From assembly GCA_018398995.1 (NCBI GenBank), contig CP073759.1, forward strand, positions 620,001 to 684,000: a stretch of DNA of 64,000 bases, in the 5' to 3' direction. The translations under genes were made by a program, and so were the position numbers. The notes under the pieces were generated by a model, which saw only the letters and a program-made list of their open reading frames with translations, was not told where the DNA came from and ran no database searches. Below, piece by piece: positions 7,861-16,950 of this stretch (within the stretch, counting starts at the first letter, position 1; each line of letters begins with the position of its first letter). The DNA comes from Methylophilaceae bacterium. GTDB taxonomy: Bacteria > Pseudomonadota > Gammaproteobacteria > Burkholderiales > Methylophilaceae.

Positions 7861-8691
7861 TTATAGCCAGTACACAAATACAAACAAAAACAACCAAACC
7901 ACATCAACGAAATGCCAATACCAAGCAACGGCTTCGAAACCAAAATGATTGTGTGAGCTGAAATGGCCCTTCAATATTCTAAAAAGAATCACTGCCAGCA
8001 TAATTGTACCCATTGCCACATGTAAACCATGGAAGCCGGTGAACAGATAAAATGTTGATCCGTAGATACCAGAGTCCATTGTAAAAGCAGCTTCTGCATA
8101 CTCATGTGCTTGCAAATATAAGAAAATTGAGCCCAATGCAATAGTCAGAATCAAACCAATCGTCACTTGTTTACGATTGTCTTTCATTAAACCCCAATGT
8201 GCGTAAGTCAATGTAGCGCCTGACACAAGCAAGATTAAGGTATTAATGGCTGGCAATCCCCATGGACCCATTGCCTCAAGCGCTTGGGTTGCCGCTGGAC
8301 CAGAGGTTGGCCATGTTGCTACAAAATCTGGCCAAACTAAGGTGGAATCGCTTATCCACTCTAGTGCAAATGTACGAATGTAGAACAACGCTCCAAAGAA
8401 ACCAGCAAAAAACATGACTTCTGAGAAAATGAACCAACCCATGCTCCAGCGGAAAGAGATGTCAACTTGATTATTATAAAAGCCAGAAACACTTTCTTTA
8501 ATGACATCTCTAAACCAGCCGTACAGCAAGTATACAAACACCAAAACACCTGCAATCAACACATAGTCACCCGTTGCGACATTATTCATTTGCATCGCAA
8601 ACCCACCTGCCATTAAGAATAATGCAATTGAAGCAATTAACGGCCAGAGCGAAGGTGCTGGCAGGTAATAATTATTAGTATTCTGACTCAT
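7861..8691 (-). CDS. coxC: Cytochrome c oxidase subunit III
   Basis: CoxC is the non-catalytic core subunit III of aa3-type oxidase. The 276-residue protein has about seven hydrophobic helices. Family signatures include RWSMGWFIFSEVMFFAGFFGA (conserved Glu), TLTYAHWGL, YLFTGFHGLHVAMG and the terminal EAVAWYWHFVDVVWLFLF. It is the last gene of coxB-coxA-coxC and is followed by a strong terminator. The ATG at 8691 follows a purine-rich stretch. Confidence 0.96.
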   Translation of the reverse strand: MSQNTNNYYLPAPSLWPLIASIALFLMAGGFAMQMNNVATGDYVLIAGVLVFVYLLYGWFRDVIKESVSGFYNNQVDISFRWSMGWFIFSEVMFFAGFFGALFYIRTFALEWISDSTLVWPDFVATWPTSGPAATQALEAMGPWGLPAINTLILLVSGATLTYAHWGLMKDNRKQVTIGLILTIALGSIFLYLQAHEYAEAAFTMDSGIYGSTFYLFTGFHGLHVAMGTIMLAVILFRILKGHFSSHNHFGFEAVAWYWHFVDVVWLFLFVFVYWL

Positions 8692-8734
8692 TTTATCTCC
8701 CTATCTCTATCTCTAATGATCTCAAACAGCGCAA

Positions 8735-10312
8735 TTATTTTACTGTAGGAGGTATTTCAAACGTATGGAACGGCGCTGGTGATGGCACTGTCCACTCAAG
8801 GCCTTCAGCACTTTCCCATGGGCTAGCACTGGCTTTTTGCCCGCCTTTAATACATTTAATCACAACATACAAGAACAGTAGCTGGCTAATACCTAATGCA
8901 AATGCACCAATCGATGAAATCATATTAAATTCAGCAAACTGTAAGGCATAGTCAGGAATACGACGTGGCATACCAGCTAAACCTGTAAAATGCATAGGGA
9001 AGAATGTGATATTAAAAGCAATAGTTGTTAACCAAAAGTGCCATTTACCTAGTGTTTCGTCATACATATAACCTGTCCATTTTGGCAACCAATAATAAAC
9101 AGCGCCCATGATCGACATAGCAGCACCAGAAAATAAGACATAATGGAAATGCGCAACAACGTAGTAAGTATCTTGGACTTGAATATCAACAGGTAAAATT
9201 GAACAAACTAATCCACTAAAACCACCCAGTGTGAATAAGAATACAACCGCAATTGAAAACAACATTGGTGTTTCAAAAGTCATTGACCCTCTCCACATTG
9301 TTGCAACCCAGTTAAACACTTTTACGCCAGTTGGAATTGAAATCAACATGGTGCTATACATAAAGAATAACTGACCTGCTACTGGCATACCAGTGGTAAA
9401 CATATGGTGCGCCCATACCACAAAAGAAAGCAAAGCAATAGCTGCTGTTGCATACACCATTGAGGCATAACCAAATAGTGGCTTACGTGCAAACGTAGGA
9501 ATAATCGTTGAAATTAAACCAAAAGCCGGCAAAATCATAATATACACTTCTGGGTGCCCGAAGAACCAGAATACATGTTGGAACAATACTGGATCACCAC
9601 CACCTGCAGCATCAAAGAAAGAGGTGCCAAAGTGACGATCAGTTAATAACATAGTCAACGCACCTGCTAGAACTGGCATTGAAGCAATCAATAAGAAAGC
9701 AGTAATTAACCATGTCCATACAAACAATGGCATTTTCATCAATGTCATGCCAGGCGCGCGCATGTTTAAGATGGTAGTAATAATGTTAATAGAACCAACA
9801 ATGGATGAAACACCAAGAATGTGCAATGCCAATATTGACATATCAACACCCATAGAAGGATTTTGCACAGACAAAGGTGGATACATTGTCCAACCACCCG
9901 CCATCGCACCACCAGGCACAAAGATAGAGCCAACAAGCAGAATGGCGGCTGGTATCATCAACCAAAAACTCATATTATTTAATCTTGGAAACGCCAAGTC
10001 AGATGTACCAATCATCAATGGAATCATCCAGTTAGCAAAGCCAACAAATGCAGGCATAATCGCACCAAAAATCATAATCAGTCCGTGCAATGTTGTCAGC
10101 CTATTAAAGTTTTCTGGCTCTAAAAATTGCAATCCCGGCTGAAATAGTTCAGCACGAATACCCAATGCCAATGCCCCTGCAAACAAGAACATAAAGAAGC
10201 TAAACCAAAGATATAGCGTTCCAATGTCCTTGTGATTCGTTGATGCAACCCAGCGCATTATGCCAGTTGGATGAGCGTGATCATCGTGATGTGTTGCAGT
10301 AGTTGTACTCAT
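8735..10312 (-). CDS. coxA: Cytochrome c oxidase subunit I (aa3 type)
   Basis: Catalytic subunit I of a haem-copper oxidase: it reduces O2 to water and pumps protons. The 525-residue length and twelve helices are standard. Visible motifs are the low-spin haem region [17 protein letters not shown], the proton-channel and metal-site region [20 protein letters not shown] (CuB His and cross-linked Tyr), [11 protein letters not shown], and [18 protein letters not shown] with the haem a/a3 histidines. These indicate an A-type cytochrome c oxidase and not a quinol oxidase, in agreement with the CuA site in CoxB. It sits between coxB and coxC. Confidence 0.97.
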   Translation of the reverse strand: MSTTTATHHDDHAHPTGIMRWVASTNHKDIGTLYLWFSFFMFLFAGALALGIRAELFQPGLQFLEPENFNRLTTLHGLIMIFGAIMPAFVGFANWMIPLMIGTSDLAFPRLNNMSFWLMIPAAILLVGSIFVPGGAMAGGWTMYPPLSVQNPSMGVDMSILALHILGVSSIVGSINIITTILNMRAPGMTLMKMPLFVWTWLITAFLLIASMPVLAGALTMLLTDRHFGTSFFDAAGGGDPVLFQHVFWFFGHPEVYIMILPAFGLISTIIPTFARKPLFGYASMVYATAAIALLSFVVWAHHMFTTGMPVAGQLFFMYSTMLISIPTGVKVFNWVATMWRGSMTFETPMLFSIAVVFLFTLGGFSGLVCSILPVDIQVQDTYYVVAHFHYVLFSGAAMSIMGAVYYWLPKWTGYMYDETLGKWHFWLTTIAFNITFFPMHFTGLAGMPRRIPDYALQFAEFNMISSIGAFALGISQLLFLYVVIKCIKGGQKASASPWESAEGLEWTVPSPAPFHTFEIPPTVK

Positions 10313-10380
10313 CAGTTTCTCCTAAAAACTAAAGCTTAATTCTGTTATTTCTAAAAAATTAAAATGATACCTAGTCTATA

Positions 10381-11490
10381 TTACCGTGCTGCTTTAACTG
10401 CTGATGGCTGAATAAAATCACCCGTACTATTACCCAAAGCATTACGCTCATAAGCAATCACTGCAGCAATATCAACATCATTCAGTACATCTTTCCAAGC
10501 TGGCATGATGTTCTTACCATTCAAAATAATATCCAAATGGCCTTCCAATGGCCCTGTTGCAATAGCACTACCTGTCATTGCTGGAAATGCTGGCGGAATA
10601 CCGGCACCAGTAGCACCATGACAAACAGAACAGTTTCTATCATAAACTGCTTTACCTGCAGCAACCAAATCATCCATAGCCCACTCTTTGTCGGCGCCGG
10701 CATTTGCTGATGCAGCAGCCTCTTGTTGCGAGGCAACCCAAGTTAGGTACTCAGCTTCTGGTTTCGCCTCTACTACAATTGGCATATAACCATGCGCTTT
10801 ACCGCAAAGCTCAGCACATTGACCACGATATACCCCAGGTTGTTCAACACGAATCCAAACTTCTTTTACAAAACCTGGAATAGCATCTTGCTTAACACCA
10901 AACTCTGGAATCCACCACGCATGATTCACATCTTGTGATGTAATGAGTAATTTAACTTTTTTACCCACTGGAACAACCATTGGATTATCAACTTCCAATA
11001 AGTAGTTTTCGCCTTTTTCAGCTTTGTTGTGAATCTGATCTTCTGGTGTAGATAAGGTGCTAATAAATTTAAGATCTTGGTCTAAATAGTCATAAGCCCA
11101 TTTCCACTGTGAGCCTGTTACTTTAATACTCATGTCTTCAGCACTGGTATCTTTCATTGCAAGAATTGTTTTAGTTGCAGGATATGCCATACAAACCAAA
11201 ATAATGACTGGAATAATAGTCCAAATCACTTCAAGCCAATGATTTTCATGGAACTGTGCTGCTTTGTGACCAACTGATTTACGATGCTTAACGATCGAGT
11301 AAAACATCAAACTAAAAACTACAACAAATATGGCAACACAAACCCACAAAATAAGCATATGTAGATCATATATCTGACCCGCTATCTCAGTTGCTGGTGT
11401 TTTTAAATTTAATCCATATGCAGCATTGGAATTGACAGCAAACAATGATAAAAATGTAGCCAATAAAGAGAGAATTGTTCTCTTGTTCAT
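10381..11490 (-). CDS. coxB: Cytochrome c oxidase subunit II with fused cytochrome c domain
   Basis: CoxB receives electrons from cytochrome c. It has a signal or first hydrophobic segment, two transmembrane helices and a cupredoxin domain with the CuA ligands NHAWWIPEFG and CAELCGKAHGYM. The linker is Ala-rich, and a C-terminal class I cytochrome c domain carries CSVCHG (about residues 287-292) and a probable Met ligand in IMPAWKDV. This is the caa3-style fused form common in betaproteobacteria. The frame reaches a GTG at 11502, but GAGGTG lies 9 nt before the ATG at 11490, so I use that start. It is the first gene of coxBAC, behind an operator-rich region. Confidence 0.95.
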   Translation of the reverse strand: MNKRTILSLLATFLSLFAVNSNAAYGLNLKTPATEIAGQIYDLHMLILWVCVAIFVVVFSLMFYSIVKHRKSVGHKAAQFHENHWLEVIWTIIPVIILVCMAYPATKTILAMKDTSAEDMSIKVTGSQWKWAYDYLDQDLKFISTLSTPEDQIHNKAEKGENYLLEVDNPMVVPVGKKVKLLITSQDVNHAWWIPEFGVKQDAIPGFVKEVWIRVEQPGVYRGQCAELCGKAHGYMPIVVEAKPEAEYLTWVASQQEAAASANAGADKEWAMDDLVAAGKAVYDRNCSVCHGATGAGIPPAFPAMTGSAIATGPLEGHLDIILNGKNIMPAWKDVLNDVDIAAVIAYERNALGNSTGDFIQPSAVKAAR

Positions 11491-11588
11491 AACTGAATCC
11501 ACCTCAAAAAAAATGTGAACGACTTAATAATAAAGGTAAAAATAAACAATGCCTTTTACCACATACCCTGCTAACAACTAACTTGCCA

Positions 11589-11603
11589 TCACAAATAATG
11601 TGA
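11589..11603. promoter_or_regulatory. Short dyad upstream of coxB
   Basis: TCACA-N5-TGTGA is an exact dyad about 100 bp upstream of coxB. The half-site order is the reverse of a CRP site. It could be a regulator site or a leader hairpin; no function can be assigned. Confidence 0.35.
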
Positions 11604-11630
11604 CCTATTTTATTTTTTACTTTCAATATT

Positions 11631-11644
11631 TTGATTTAAATCAA
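11631..11644. promoter_or_regulatory. Perfect FNR/ANR-type box upstream of coxB
   Basis: TTGATTTAAATCAA is an exact match to the FNR/ANR/DNR palindrome TTGAT-N4-ATCAA. It is centred about 147 bp upstream of the coxB ATG, in the promoter region of the oxidase operon. The family of regulators responds to oxygen limitation or nitric oxide, which suits control of an aa3 oxidase. Whether it activates or represses depends on the unmapped transcription start. Confidence 0.7.
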
Positions 11645-11688
11645 GTACTGATTACACGCATTGTGCCAAATTCAAAATTTCGCTTAAT

Positions 11689-11710
11689 TTAGCACACGCG
11701 CTTGTGCTAA
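11689..11710. promoter_or_regulatory. 22-bp perfect dyad TTAGCACA-N6-TGTGCTAA
   Basis: Two exact 8-bp arms surround six bases. The half-sites resemble those of CIRCE (TTAGCAC...GTGCTAA), but the spacing is shorter than the fixed N9 CIRCE layout, so it is probably a site for a different regulator. It lies about 200 bp upstream of coxB. Confidence 0.5.
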
Positions 11711-11718
11711 TCAAGAAA

Positions 11719-11740
11719 AATGTAACAATATAGTTACATT
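11719..11740. promoter_or_regulatory. 22-bp perfect dyad AATGTAAC-N6-GTTACATT
   Basis: Two exact 8-bp arms surround AATATA. Only 8 bp separate it from the neighbouring TTAGCACA dyad. The core TGTAAC-N6-GTTACA resembles a TyrR-type or similar dimer site by shape only. No regulator gene is adjacent. Confidence 0.5.
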
Positions 11741-11910
11741 ATTTTACGAATATCGGGATAGTTCGCCAGCCATCTGGTTAACATGGAAATGTTGAATTTA
11801 TGCTAGCGAAAATAGTATAAAAGCGGCATACAATAATCATAAATAACGTCAAAAGTCTTTACTGAGCGCAGCCATAAACTTTTATTTCATCCGTTCAAAA
11901 ATATAGTTGT

Positions 11911-12318
11911 TTATAACGGCAGTATTAGCCTCACACGTGTTCCAAACTGATCAGAGTCCCACTTAATGTTTCCCCGAATTGCTGCAGCACGATTGATTTG
12001 TCCAGACAACCCTTTTCCTTTACCGCTTAAGACTTTTTGCACATCAAAACCTTGCCCATTATCGGCAACCGTAATATGGACACAACCACCTTTAACGCTA
12101 GTGGAAATACAAACTTCAGAGGAATTGGTATGTTTAATTACATTAGCAATAGCCTCTTGAAGTATGCGTAAAATGTGCAATGCACTTTGTGAATCAAGCC
12201 AATCGAGAGTGGGTATATGTTGAACGCGCCACACCAGTGAAATGCCCGCGGCCTTAAGACGCGGTTCTAAACGGAAGGGCAAAGTTCGCAATAATGGTAC
12301 AGAAGCCTTGAGCTTCAT
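11911..12318 (-). pseudogene. C-terminal remnant of a NarL/UhpB-type sensor histidine kinase
   Basis: Only the ATP-binding half of a kinase is present. After RLEPRLKAAGI comes the N box (LQEAIANVIKHTNSS), then the G1 box DNGQGF and the G2-like GKGLSGQINRAAAIRGNIKWDS, ending GTRVRLILPL. This is the HATPase_c domain of HisKA_3-type two-component kinases. The phospho-accepting His region, sensor domain and membrane segments are missing, and the frame starts within the domain linker. The upstream sequence switches directly into the tail of an unrelated gene on the other strand, so this is a truncated remnant left by a rearrangement. Confidence 0.8.
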
Positions 12319-12487
12319 TAAGGTTGGAGTCGAATATCTAGATAAAAATGGAACAATTCTTGATACAGATTATACCTTTGTAGTATCAGGTGAAAACTTA
12401 CAACCAACGGCTGCAAAATCTTTCAGCATAATGACCAAACGTGACCCCAAAATGACCAATTTCCGTTATCACATAATTAAGAATTGA
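12278..12487 (+). pseudogene. C-terminal remnant of an FxLYD-like domain protein
   Basis: The chain GKVRNNGTEALSFIKVGVEY, followed by LDKNGTILDTDYTFVVSGE and LQPTAAKSFSIMTKRDPKM, looks like the C-terminal part of an FxLYD/DUF3426-like beta-sandwich domain from a secreted or lipoprotein precursor. No signal peptide or start region is present: the same bases just upstream encode the kinase remnant on the other strand. The exact join lies between about 12278 and 12318, where both frames remain readable. I infer a deletion that removed the 5' ends of two divergently oriented genes. Confidence 0.6.
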
Positions 12488-12516
12488 GTTGCTTATATAT
12501 TCAAGATTCAACAGCA

Positions 12517-12537
12517 AAAGTCGTTTTAAACGACTTT
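12517..12537. terminator. Palindromic hairpin after the FxLYD remnant
   Basis: AAAGTCGTTT and AAACGACTTT form a 10-bp dyad around a single central base, 30 bp after the remnant's stop codon. No long U-run follows. It is probably the original terminator of the truncated gene. A degenerate relative (AAAGTCGTTTAAAAGAG...) is visible near 13238. Confidence 0.45.
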
Positions 12538-12661
12538 CACAACCAAAGCTAATCCGTCGCTTTACTGGACGCTTTAATTTAAATAATATGCCTAGAATAA
12601 GCGTAGAATTAGAAAACTGGTTATAAGTAAAATCTGATCATGTGCTAAGAATCGAAGAGAT

Positions 12662-13084
12662 ATGTCAAAAAAAGATTTAGAAACGCTAATGACTGCTGGG
12701 CTAATCATTTTATTGATTGGCGTGATAGCACTTGTGGCGACTTTATTTATGGATACTTCAGTTAGCGTGAACGCTGATACAAGAGTTCACAATATCGGTT
12801 TGATGCAAAGACAACAGAATTTTTTAATCATTTCTGGATTATCAATTTTCATAGGTATTTCGTTGGCAATTTTTAGTTTCATCAACTCCACATCACCAGA
12901 AAATACTAAGAAATGCCCCTATTGTGCTGAATTGATAAACGAAGATGCAATCAAGTGTAAACATTGCGGCAGTAATTTACATATGCATTCGAGATCGATA
13001 AAACCTGAAGAACTTAGTGCTGATGAGCTGAACAAATTAATTGAAAAATTAGAATCAAATAATCAACAAAAAGATCGTGGTTAG
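12662..13084 (+). CDS. Zinc-ribbon membrane protein, unknown function
   Basis: The 140-residue protein has two hydrophobic helices near the N-terminus (about residues 8-30 and 55-76). A small zinc ribbon follows, with CPYCAELINEDAIKCKHCG (two CxxC pairs). The tail is acidic and charged (KPEELSADELNKLIEKLES) and may form a short coil. Such short double-CxxC ribbons are widespread in uncharacterised bacterial membrane proteins. The start at 12662 follows GAAGAGAT, a weak ribosome-binding site. Nothing in its neighbourhood indicates a pathway. Confidence 0.7.
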   Translation: MSKKDLETLMTAGLIILLIGVIALVATLFMDTSVSVNADTRVHNIGLMQRQQNFLIISGLSIFIGISLAIFSFINSTSPENTKKCPYCAELINEDAIKCKHCGSNLHMHSRSIKPEELSADELNKLIEKLESNNQQKDRG

Positions 13085-13353
13085 TAATCTGGGCAAATTT
13101 CTTAAATATTGCGAAAACTTTAGTTAACTCAGTAACAAACTCCTGTTTACCAACCATATCCCCAAGATCAAAGATTAGCTTCGCAAGCTATAGCCAGCCA
13201 ACACTAAAATTTTTGAACAAAAGGAAAATAATAAAAGTCGTTTAAAAGAGTTTTCTAGCCTAAAACCTACGCCCACTAAAATCATGCGCTTTTATTACTA
13301 AGGGGCCAATTATTTACGGTGAATAAAAAAGTGTTGAGTAAAGTGCGCAGACA
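13085..13353. other. Intergenic stretch between the zinc-ribbon gene and tRNA-Leu
   Basis: About 270 bp with an imperfect AAAGTCGTTTAAAAGAGTTTT hairpin near 13238, which may end the zinc-ribbon gene transcript. Nothing else is recognised. Confidence 0.4.
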
Positions 13354-13386
13354 TAAAAAAAGCACTAACTTTTCGTTAAGTGCTTG
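13354..13386 (-). terminator. Terminator of tRNA-Leu
   Basis: AAGCACTTAAC and GTTAGTGCTT pair on the minus strand around GAAAA and are followed by a run of T residues. It lies directly downstream of the tRNA. Confidence 0.85.
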
Positions 13387-13393
13387 TTTTACT

Positions 13394-13480
13394 TGGTGCC
13401 GGGAGAGAGAATCGAACTCTCACGCTGTTACCAGCGCGGGATTTTGAGTCCCGTGCGTCTACCAATTCCGCCATCCCGGC
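13394..13480 (-). tRNA. tRNA-Leu (anticodon CAA)
   Basis: On the minus strand the gene begins GCCGGGATGGCGGAATTGG and folds as a class II tRNA. The acceptor stem is GCCGGGA/TCCCGGC, the anticodon stem CGGGA/TCCCG encloses the loop CTCAAAA, and a long variable arm (CGCTGGTAACAGCG) is present. The T-arm carries GTTCGATTC. The anticodon in the loop is CAA, which reads UUG. The 3' CCA is encoded (13394-13396). It is transcribed away from queA and ends at a strong terminator. Confidence 0.97.
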
Positions 13481-13576
13481 TTATTCGTATTATACATTGC
13501 TGTATAATCGTGACGGCGCAATTATAACAAGCTCTTATCAATTACGAAATCAAATATTCACAATTAAATCATATTT

Positions 13577-14605
13577 ATGAAAACTGAAGATTTTAACTTT
13601 AAATTACCCAAACACTTAATCGCGCAGCATCCGCCGGCACAGCGTAGTGCTAGTCGTTTGCTTTACTTAAATAGCGATTCTGACAAACTAATTGACAGTG
13701 TTTTTTTAGATTTACCCCATTACTTATCCAAAGGTGATCTGTTAATTTTTAACGACACCCGTGTCATGAAGGCGCGATTATTTGGACAAAAAGTGACAGG
13801 TGGTAATGTCGAGTTACTGGTCGAACGCATTTTAGATGATCATCACGCATACGCTTTAATTCGTGCTTCGCGCAGCCCAAAAGCTGGCGCCAAACTAATA
13901 TTAGCTAATGCAATTGAGGTTGAGGTGCTGGGGCGTGATGATGATTTATTCCATCTAAAATTTCTGTCCCAAACACCTGTTTTAGATTTATTAGAAACAT
14001 TTGGCAGTTTGCCTTTACCGCCTTATATTACGCATGAGGCCACTAGCACAGATGAAACCCGTTACCAAACCGTTTATGCGAAGCATGCAGGCGCGGTTGC
14101 TGCACCCACCGCTGGTTTGCACTTTGATGACGAGATGATTAACCAGCTGCAAAACAGTGGAGTCAATATTGCTTACATTACGCTTCACGTCGGCGCGGGT
14201 ACTTTTAAACCAGTCAATGTTGATAACATTGCTGAACATAAAATGCATAGCGAGGTCTATCACATTCCAGAGACGACTGTGCAGGGTATCGAACAAGCGA
14301 GAATGTCTGGTAAAAAAGTGACTGCTGTTGGGACTACGGTGTTAAGAGCATTAGAAAGTGCGGCGCATGCTGGGCAATTAAATGCTGGTAGTCAAGAAAC
14401 CAATATTTTCATTACGCCTGGCTTTGAGTTTAAAGTCGTTGATCGCTTGCTAACAAACTTTCATTTGCCTAAAAGTACTTTGCTGATGTTGGTGTCTGCT
14501 TTTGCTGGTTTTGAACCAATCAAAAAAGCCTATGCGCATGCAGTTGAAAAAGAATATCGTTTCTTTAGTTATGGCGATGCAATGTTATTAGAAAAGAAAT
14601 CTTAA
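13577..14605 (+). CDS. queA: tRNA preQ1(34) S-adenosylmethionine ribosyltransferase-isomerase
   Basis: QueA transfers and isomerises the ribosyl group of S-adenosylmethionine onto 7-aminomethyl-7-deazaguanine at the wobble position, making epoxyqueuosine. The 342-residue length is standard. Conserved segments are [71 protein letters not shown] and [19 protein letters not shown]. It starts about 97 bp from the divergently transcribed tRNA-Leu. No tgt gene is adjacent. Confidence 0.97.
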   Translation: MKTEDFNFKLPKHLIAQHPPAQRSASRLLYLNSDSDKLIDSVFLDLPHYLSKGDLLIFNDTRVMKARLFGQKVTGGNVELLVERILDDHHAYALIRASRSPKAGAKLILANAIEVEVLGRDDDLFHLKFLSQTPVLDLLETFGSLPLPPYITHEATSTDETRYQTVYAKHAGAVAAPTAGLHFDDEMINQLQNSGVNIAYITLHVGAGTFKPVNVDNIAEHKMHSEVYHIPETTVQGIEQARMSGKKVTAVGTTVLRALESAAHAGQLNAGSQETNIFITPGFEFKVVDRLLTNFHLPKSTLLMLVSAFAGFEPIKKAYAHAVEKEYRFFSYGDAMLLEKKS

Positions 14606-14647
14606 GATGACGGTGAGTCAGTATGAATAGTAGCAAAACAATTGGAG

Positions 14648-15538
14648 ATGATTAAATTGAACCAACACCAACGTAAATTAAAAATAGGCACCTTGTTAAT
14701 CAGCTTGTTTTTTGTCTGCTCTTTGCAGGCTGCTGTATTACCTGAGGCTAAGTTATTACTCAAAATACCGATGGCAAAAGCCCCCACAACACGCCCAATG
14801 ACTGTCGCCTACCAGCCTGCCTTGATGCATTATTATGTGGCAGATGGTGGGTTGGCACCCATGGGTAGCGAGTGGGAGGCGCCGATATCCAAATCGCAAG
14901 TACATGCCTTTGACGCTGAAGGAAAGTATGTCAACTCTGCAAGCCCCGGCTACGATAATCGCTCTATTTATTACAATGCGAATACTGCTAATATTGAAAC
15001 CATTACTTACAATATTTCAAGTGCGTTTGGTTTTGCCCCAAATACTGGTATGTACGCGCTGGATATATCAGAGACTGGCAAAATAAAAGACTCCTCTAAG
15101 GAAATCATACAATTTCATAAAGCGTTTGGTGATTCCTTCACCATGCCATCTTATGACGCTGAACATGATCGCTATTTTGCGAAACAGAGTCGCAGTAATA
15201 AAGTGCGTATTGTCAGCATCAAAGAGAGTGAACCATTGGGTGAAATTACATTAGATATCACAACGGCTGGTGCAAAATTTGACGATATTAGTGACAGCTT
15301 TATTGCTTACACTGGCGCAAAAGGTGAAGAGCTTGCCTTATTAGATTTGGACCATAAAGCCATCTTAATATTTGATTTATCTGGAAAGTTTGTTGCGAAA
15401 AGCACATTACCTGACACCATTAGCCTACGTGCAAAAAGTTATTACAATGGTCTTGGTTATGCAAATGACATGTTCTTTTTATACAACGAAAAAGAAGGTG
15501 AGTTTGGTACTTATCATGGTTACCAAGTCATTCAATAA
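14648..15538 (+). CDS. Secreted protein of unknown function, possibly beta-propeller-like
   Basis: I do not recognise the family. The N-terminus (LKIGTLLISLFFVCSLQAAVL) is a clear signal peptide. The mature part has repeated short strands with Asp/Tyr turns (MHYYVADGG, VHAFDAEGKYV, MYALDISETGKI, LALLDLDHKAILIFDLSGKFV), a rhythm seen in six- or seven-bladed propellers. No enzyme motif is visible. The frame opens with TTG at 14642 and ATG at 14648; the only GGAG overlaps that region and is better placed for a TTG at 14657, so the start is uncertain by a few codons. A strong terminator follows the stop. Confidence 0.6.
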   Translation: MIKLNQHQRKLKIGTLLISLFFVCSLQAAVLPEAKLLLKIPMAKAPTTRPMTVAYQPALMHYYVADGGLAPMGSEWEAPISKSQVHAFDAEGKYVNSASPGYDNRSIYYNANTANIETITYNISSAFGFAPNTGMYALDISETGKIKDSSKEIIQFHKAFGDSFTMPSYDAEHDRYFAKQSRSNKVRIVSIKESEPLGEITLDITTAGAKFDDISDSFIAYTGAKGEELALLDLDHKAILIFDLSGKFVAKSTLPDTISLRAKSYYNGLGYANDMFFLYNEKEGEFGTYHGYQVIQ

Positions 15539-15554
15539 GTCTGTGGCATCTATT

Positions 15555-15582
15555 AAAAAACCGCGCTATAGCGCGGTTTTTA
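15555..15582. terminator. Bidirectional rho-independent terminator
   Basis: AAAACCGCGC and GCGCGGTTTT form a 10-bp stem around TATA, with A residues before and T residues after. It serves the secreted-protein gene on the plus strand and can also serve the DUF1097 gene on the minus strand. Confidence 0.9.
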
Positions 15583-15594
15583 GTTAAGGCAACA

Positions 15595-16119
15595 TTATTT
15601 AGCTAATTTACCTGCTAATTTTCCCGAAGCCATAGCAAATAATGCACCCACAACAACTGACAAGGCGACAAGCAGTACTGGGTTTGTCAGATCTGGGCTT
15701 GTTACACTTCCTGCGCCGGCTGTTTGTAAGGCATAGCCTGCAGTAGCCGCATAGCCGTATACATTTGCAGGCACAACAGACAGCAAAGTGTTACCTGCGA
15801 CAATGACTAATAAAAAGACTGTTGCAGCAACATAAATGGCAGGTCCAACTGCACCGGGCAAGCCTAATGGATTCATACCGACCAAAAATAAGGCGACCCC
15901 TGCGATGACTGCACCATAAATCATGCCTGCGATTGTCTTTTGTAATGCCGCGTTGTCTGCACCTGTATGGAAATAACATGCCCAAGCGATAAAACCAACC
16001 CAAACAAGTAATTCGGCATCTCCGTCACCCATACCGAAGGGTCCCAAAGCAATATAAGCCCATACACCACCAAGAACTGCGATACTTACTGCTAATGCTG
16101 TTAACTTCGACATACTCAA
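15595..16119 (-). CDS. DUF1097 family inner-membrane protein (YcdZ-like)
   Basis: The 174-residue protein is almost entirely hydrophobic, with five to six helices, and shows the DUF1097 patterns VWVGFIAWACYFHTGAD, IAGMIYGAVIAGVAL and SVVVGALFAMASGKLAGKL. The family is uncharacterised; related proteins are sometimes described as small-solute membrane proteins. It appears to be a single-gene unit: the shared terminator lies at its 3' end, and about 200 bp of AT-rich sequence precede it, including the 12-bp palindrome TACCAATTGGTA (16172-16183). Confidence 0.75.
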   Translation of the reverse strand: MSMSKLTALAVSIAVLGGVWAYIALGPFGMGDGDAELLVWVGFIAWACYFHTGADNAALQKTIAGMIYGAVIAGVALFLVGMNPLGLPGAVGPAIYVAATVFLLVIVAGNTLLSVVPANVYGYAATAGYALQTAGAGSVTSPDLTNPVLLVALSVVVGALFAMASGKLAGKLAK

Positions 16120-16320
16120 CTCTCCCTGAAAAAATTACTTCTTAATAAAAAAATAATATGACGAGAACTGCTACCAATTGGTATCTGATGTCTTAGAAAA
16201 TGCACCATTACAAATCCAATTGACAGTGCATGGTATGCCTATTTTGGTGCGATATGCAACTTTTTTGTTGATGTTAAATAATATTACAGCGATTTTATTG
16301 GCAAAATAACTATTTTTATC

Positions 16321-16926
16321 TTAACTCGATTTATCCAAATTACCTTTATAATCCCAGTACTTACGTTGTTTATCAATCACTAAATTGGGATATTTTTCAC
16401 GTCCTAAACTACCATTATATCGGCCTAGCGCACGAAACAAATTCCCTCGTTCGATATCCAAATAATGCCTTAAAATGGTGCATCCATACCGTAAATTAAG
16501 TCGCAAATTAAATAAATTATGGTCAGAACTGCCTATTGATTGAACCCAAAACGGCATGACTTGCATATAACCGCGGGCGCCTGCACTTGAAACTGCATAT
16601 TTTTTAAAGGCGCTTTCTACTTGTATTAACGCCAAAACCAACTGCGGATCTAAGCCCGCCCTTGTTGCCTCGTAATGCACTGAGATTAAGAAATCTTCTC
16701 TGTAAGCCTTATCGGGCAGCTTTTTTTGTAAGCGTTGTGACATTTCTGTCAGCCAAGCTTGTCCTTCCACCGGGTCTGCAAACATCAATCTAGGTGCAGC
16801 CACATCAGTCACCGACTTTTGCATCACCGCCTTAACACTGTTGGAAAGCGCTTCTTCTTTTTGCTCGCCCGCTTCAAGCTGCATTGCCCAAAACAACAGG
16901 CCTATTAACAACAATTGTTTAATCAT
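16321..16926 (-). CDS. Soluble-type lytic transglycosylase (SLT domain)
   Basis: This protein cleaves the MurNAc-GlcNAc bond of peptidoglycan with formation of an anhydro end. I chose the ATG at 16926; the frame extends to a TTG at 16935. The N-terminus MIKQLLLIGLLFWAMQLEAG is a signal peptide. The SLT core follows: LALIQVESAFKKYAVSSAGA (catalytic Glu in QVES), RGYMQVMP, NLRYGCTILRHYLD and ALGRYNGSLGREKYPNLV. It lies 25 bp downstream of proS on the same strand, a pairing common in betaproteobacteria, so the two are probably co-transcribed. Confidence 0.88.
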   Translation of the reverse strand: MIKQLLLIGLLFWAMQLEAGEQKEEALSNSVKAVMQKSVTDVAAPRLMFADPVEGQAWLTEMSQRLQKKLPDKAYREDFLISVHYEATRAGLDPQLVLALIQVESAFKKYAVSSAGARGYMQVMPFWVQSIGSSDHNLFNLRLNLRYGCTILRHYLDIERGNLFRALGRYNGSLGREKYPNLVIDKQRKYWDYKGNLDKSS

Positions 16927-16950
16927 ACGCACCAAAAAATGGTCAGATTG

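Noticed and set aside
11689-11710. CIRCE site upstream of coxB
   Set aside because: The half-sites look similar, but the spacing differs from the fixed N9 layout and the arms continue differently.
13380-13580. 66-residue plus-strand frame
   Set aside because: It is a readthrough of the tRNA-Leu gene (complement strand) and its terminator.
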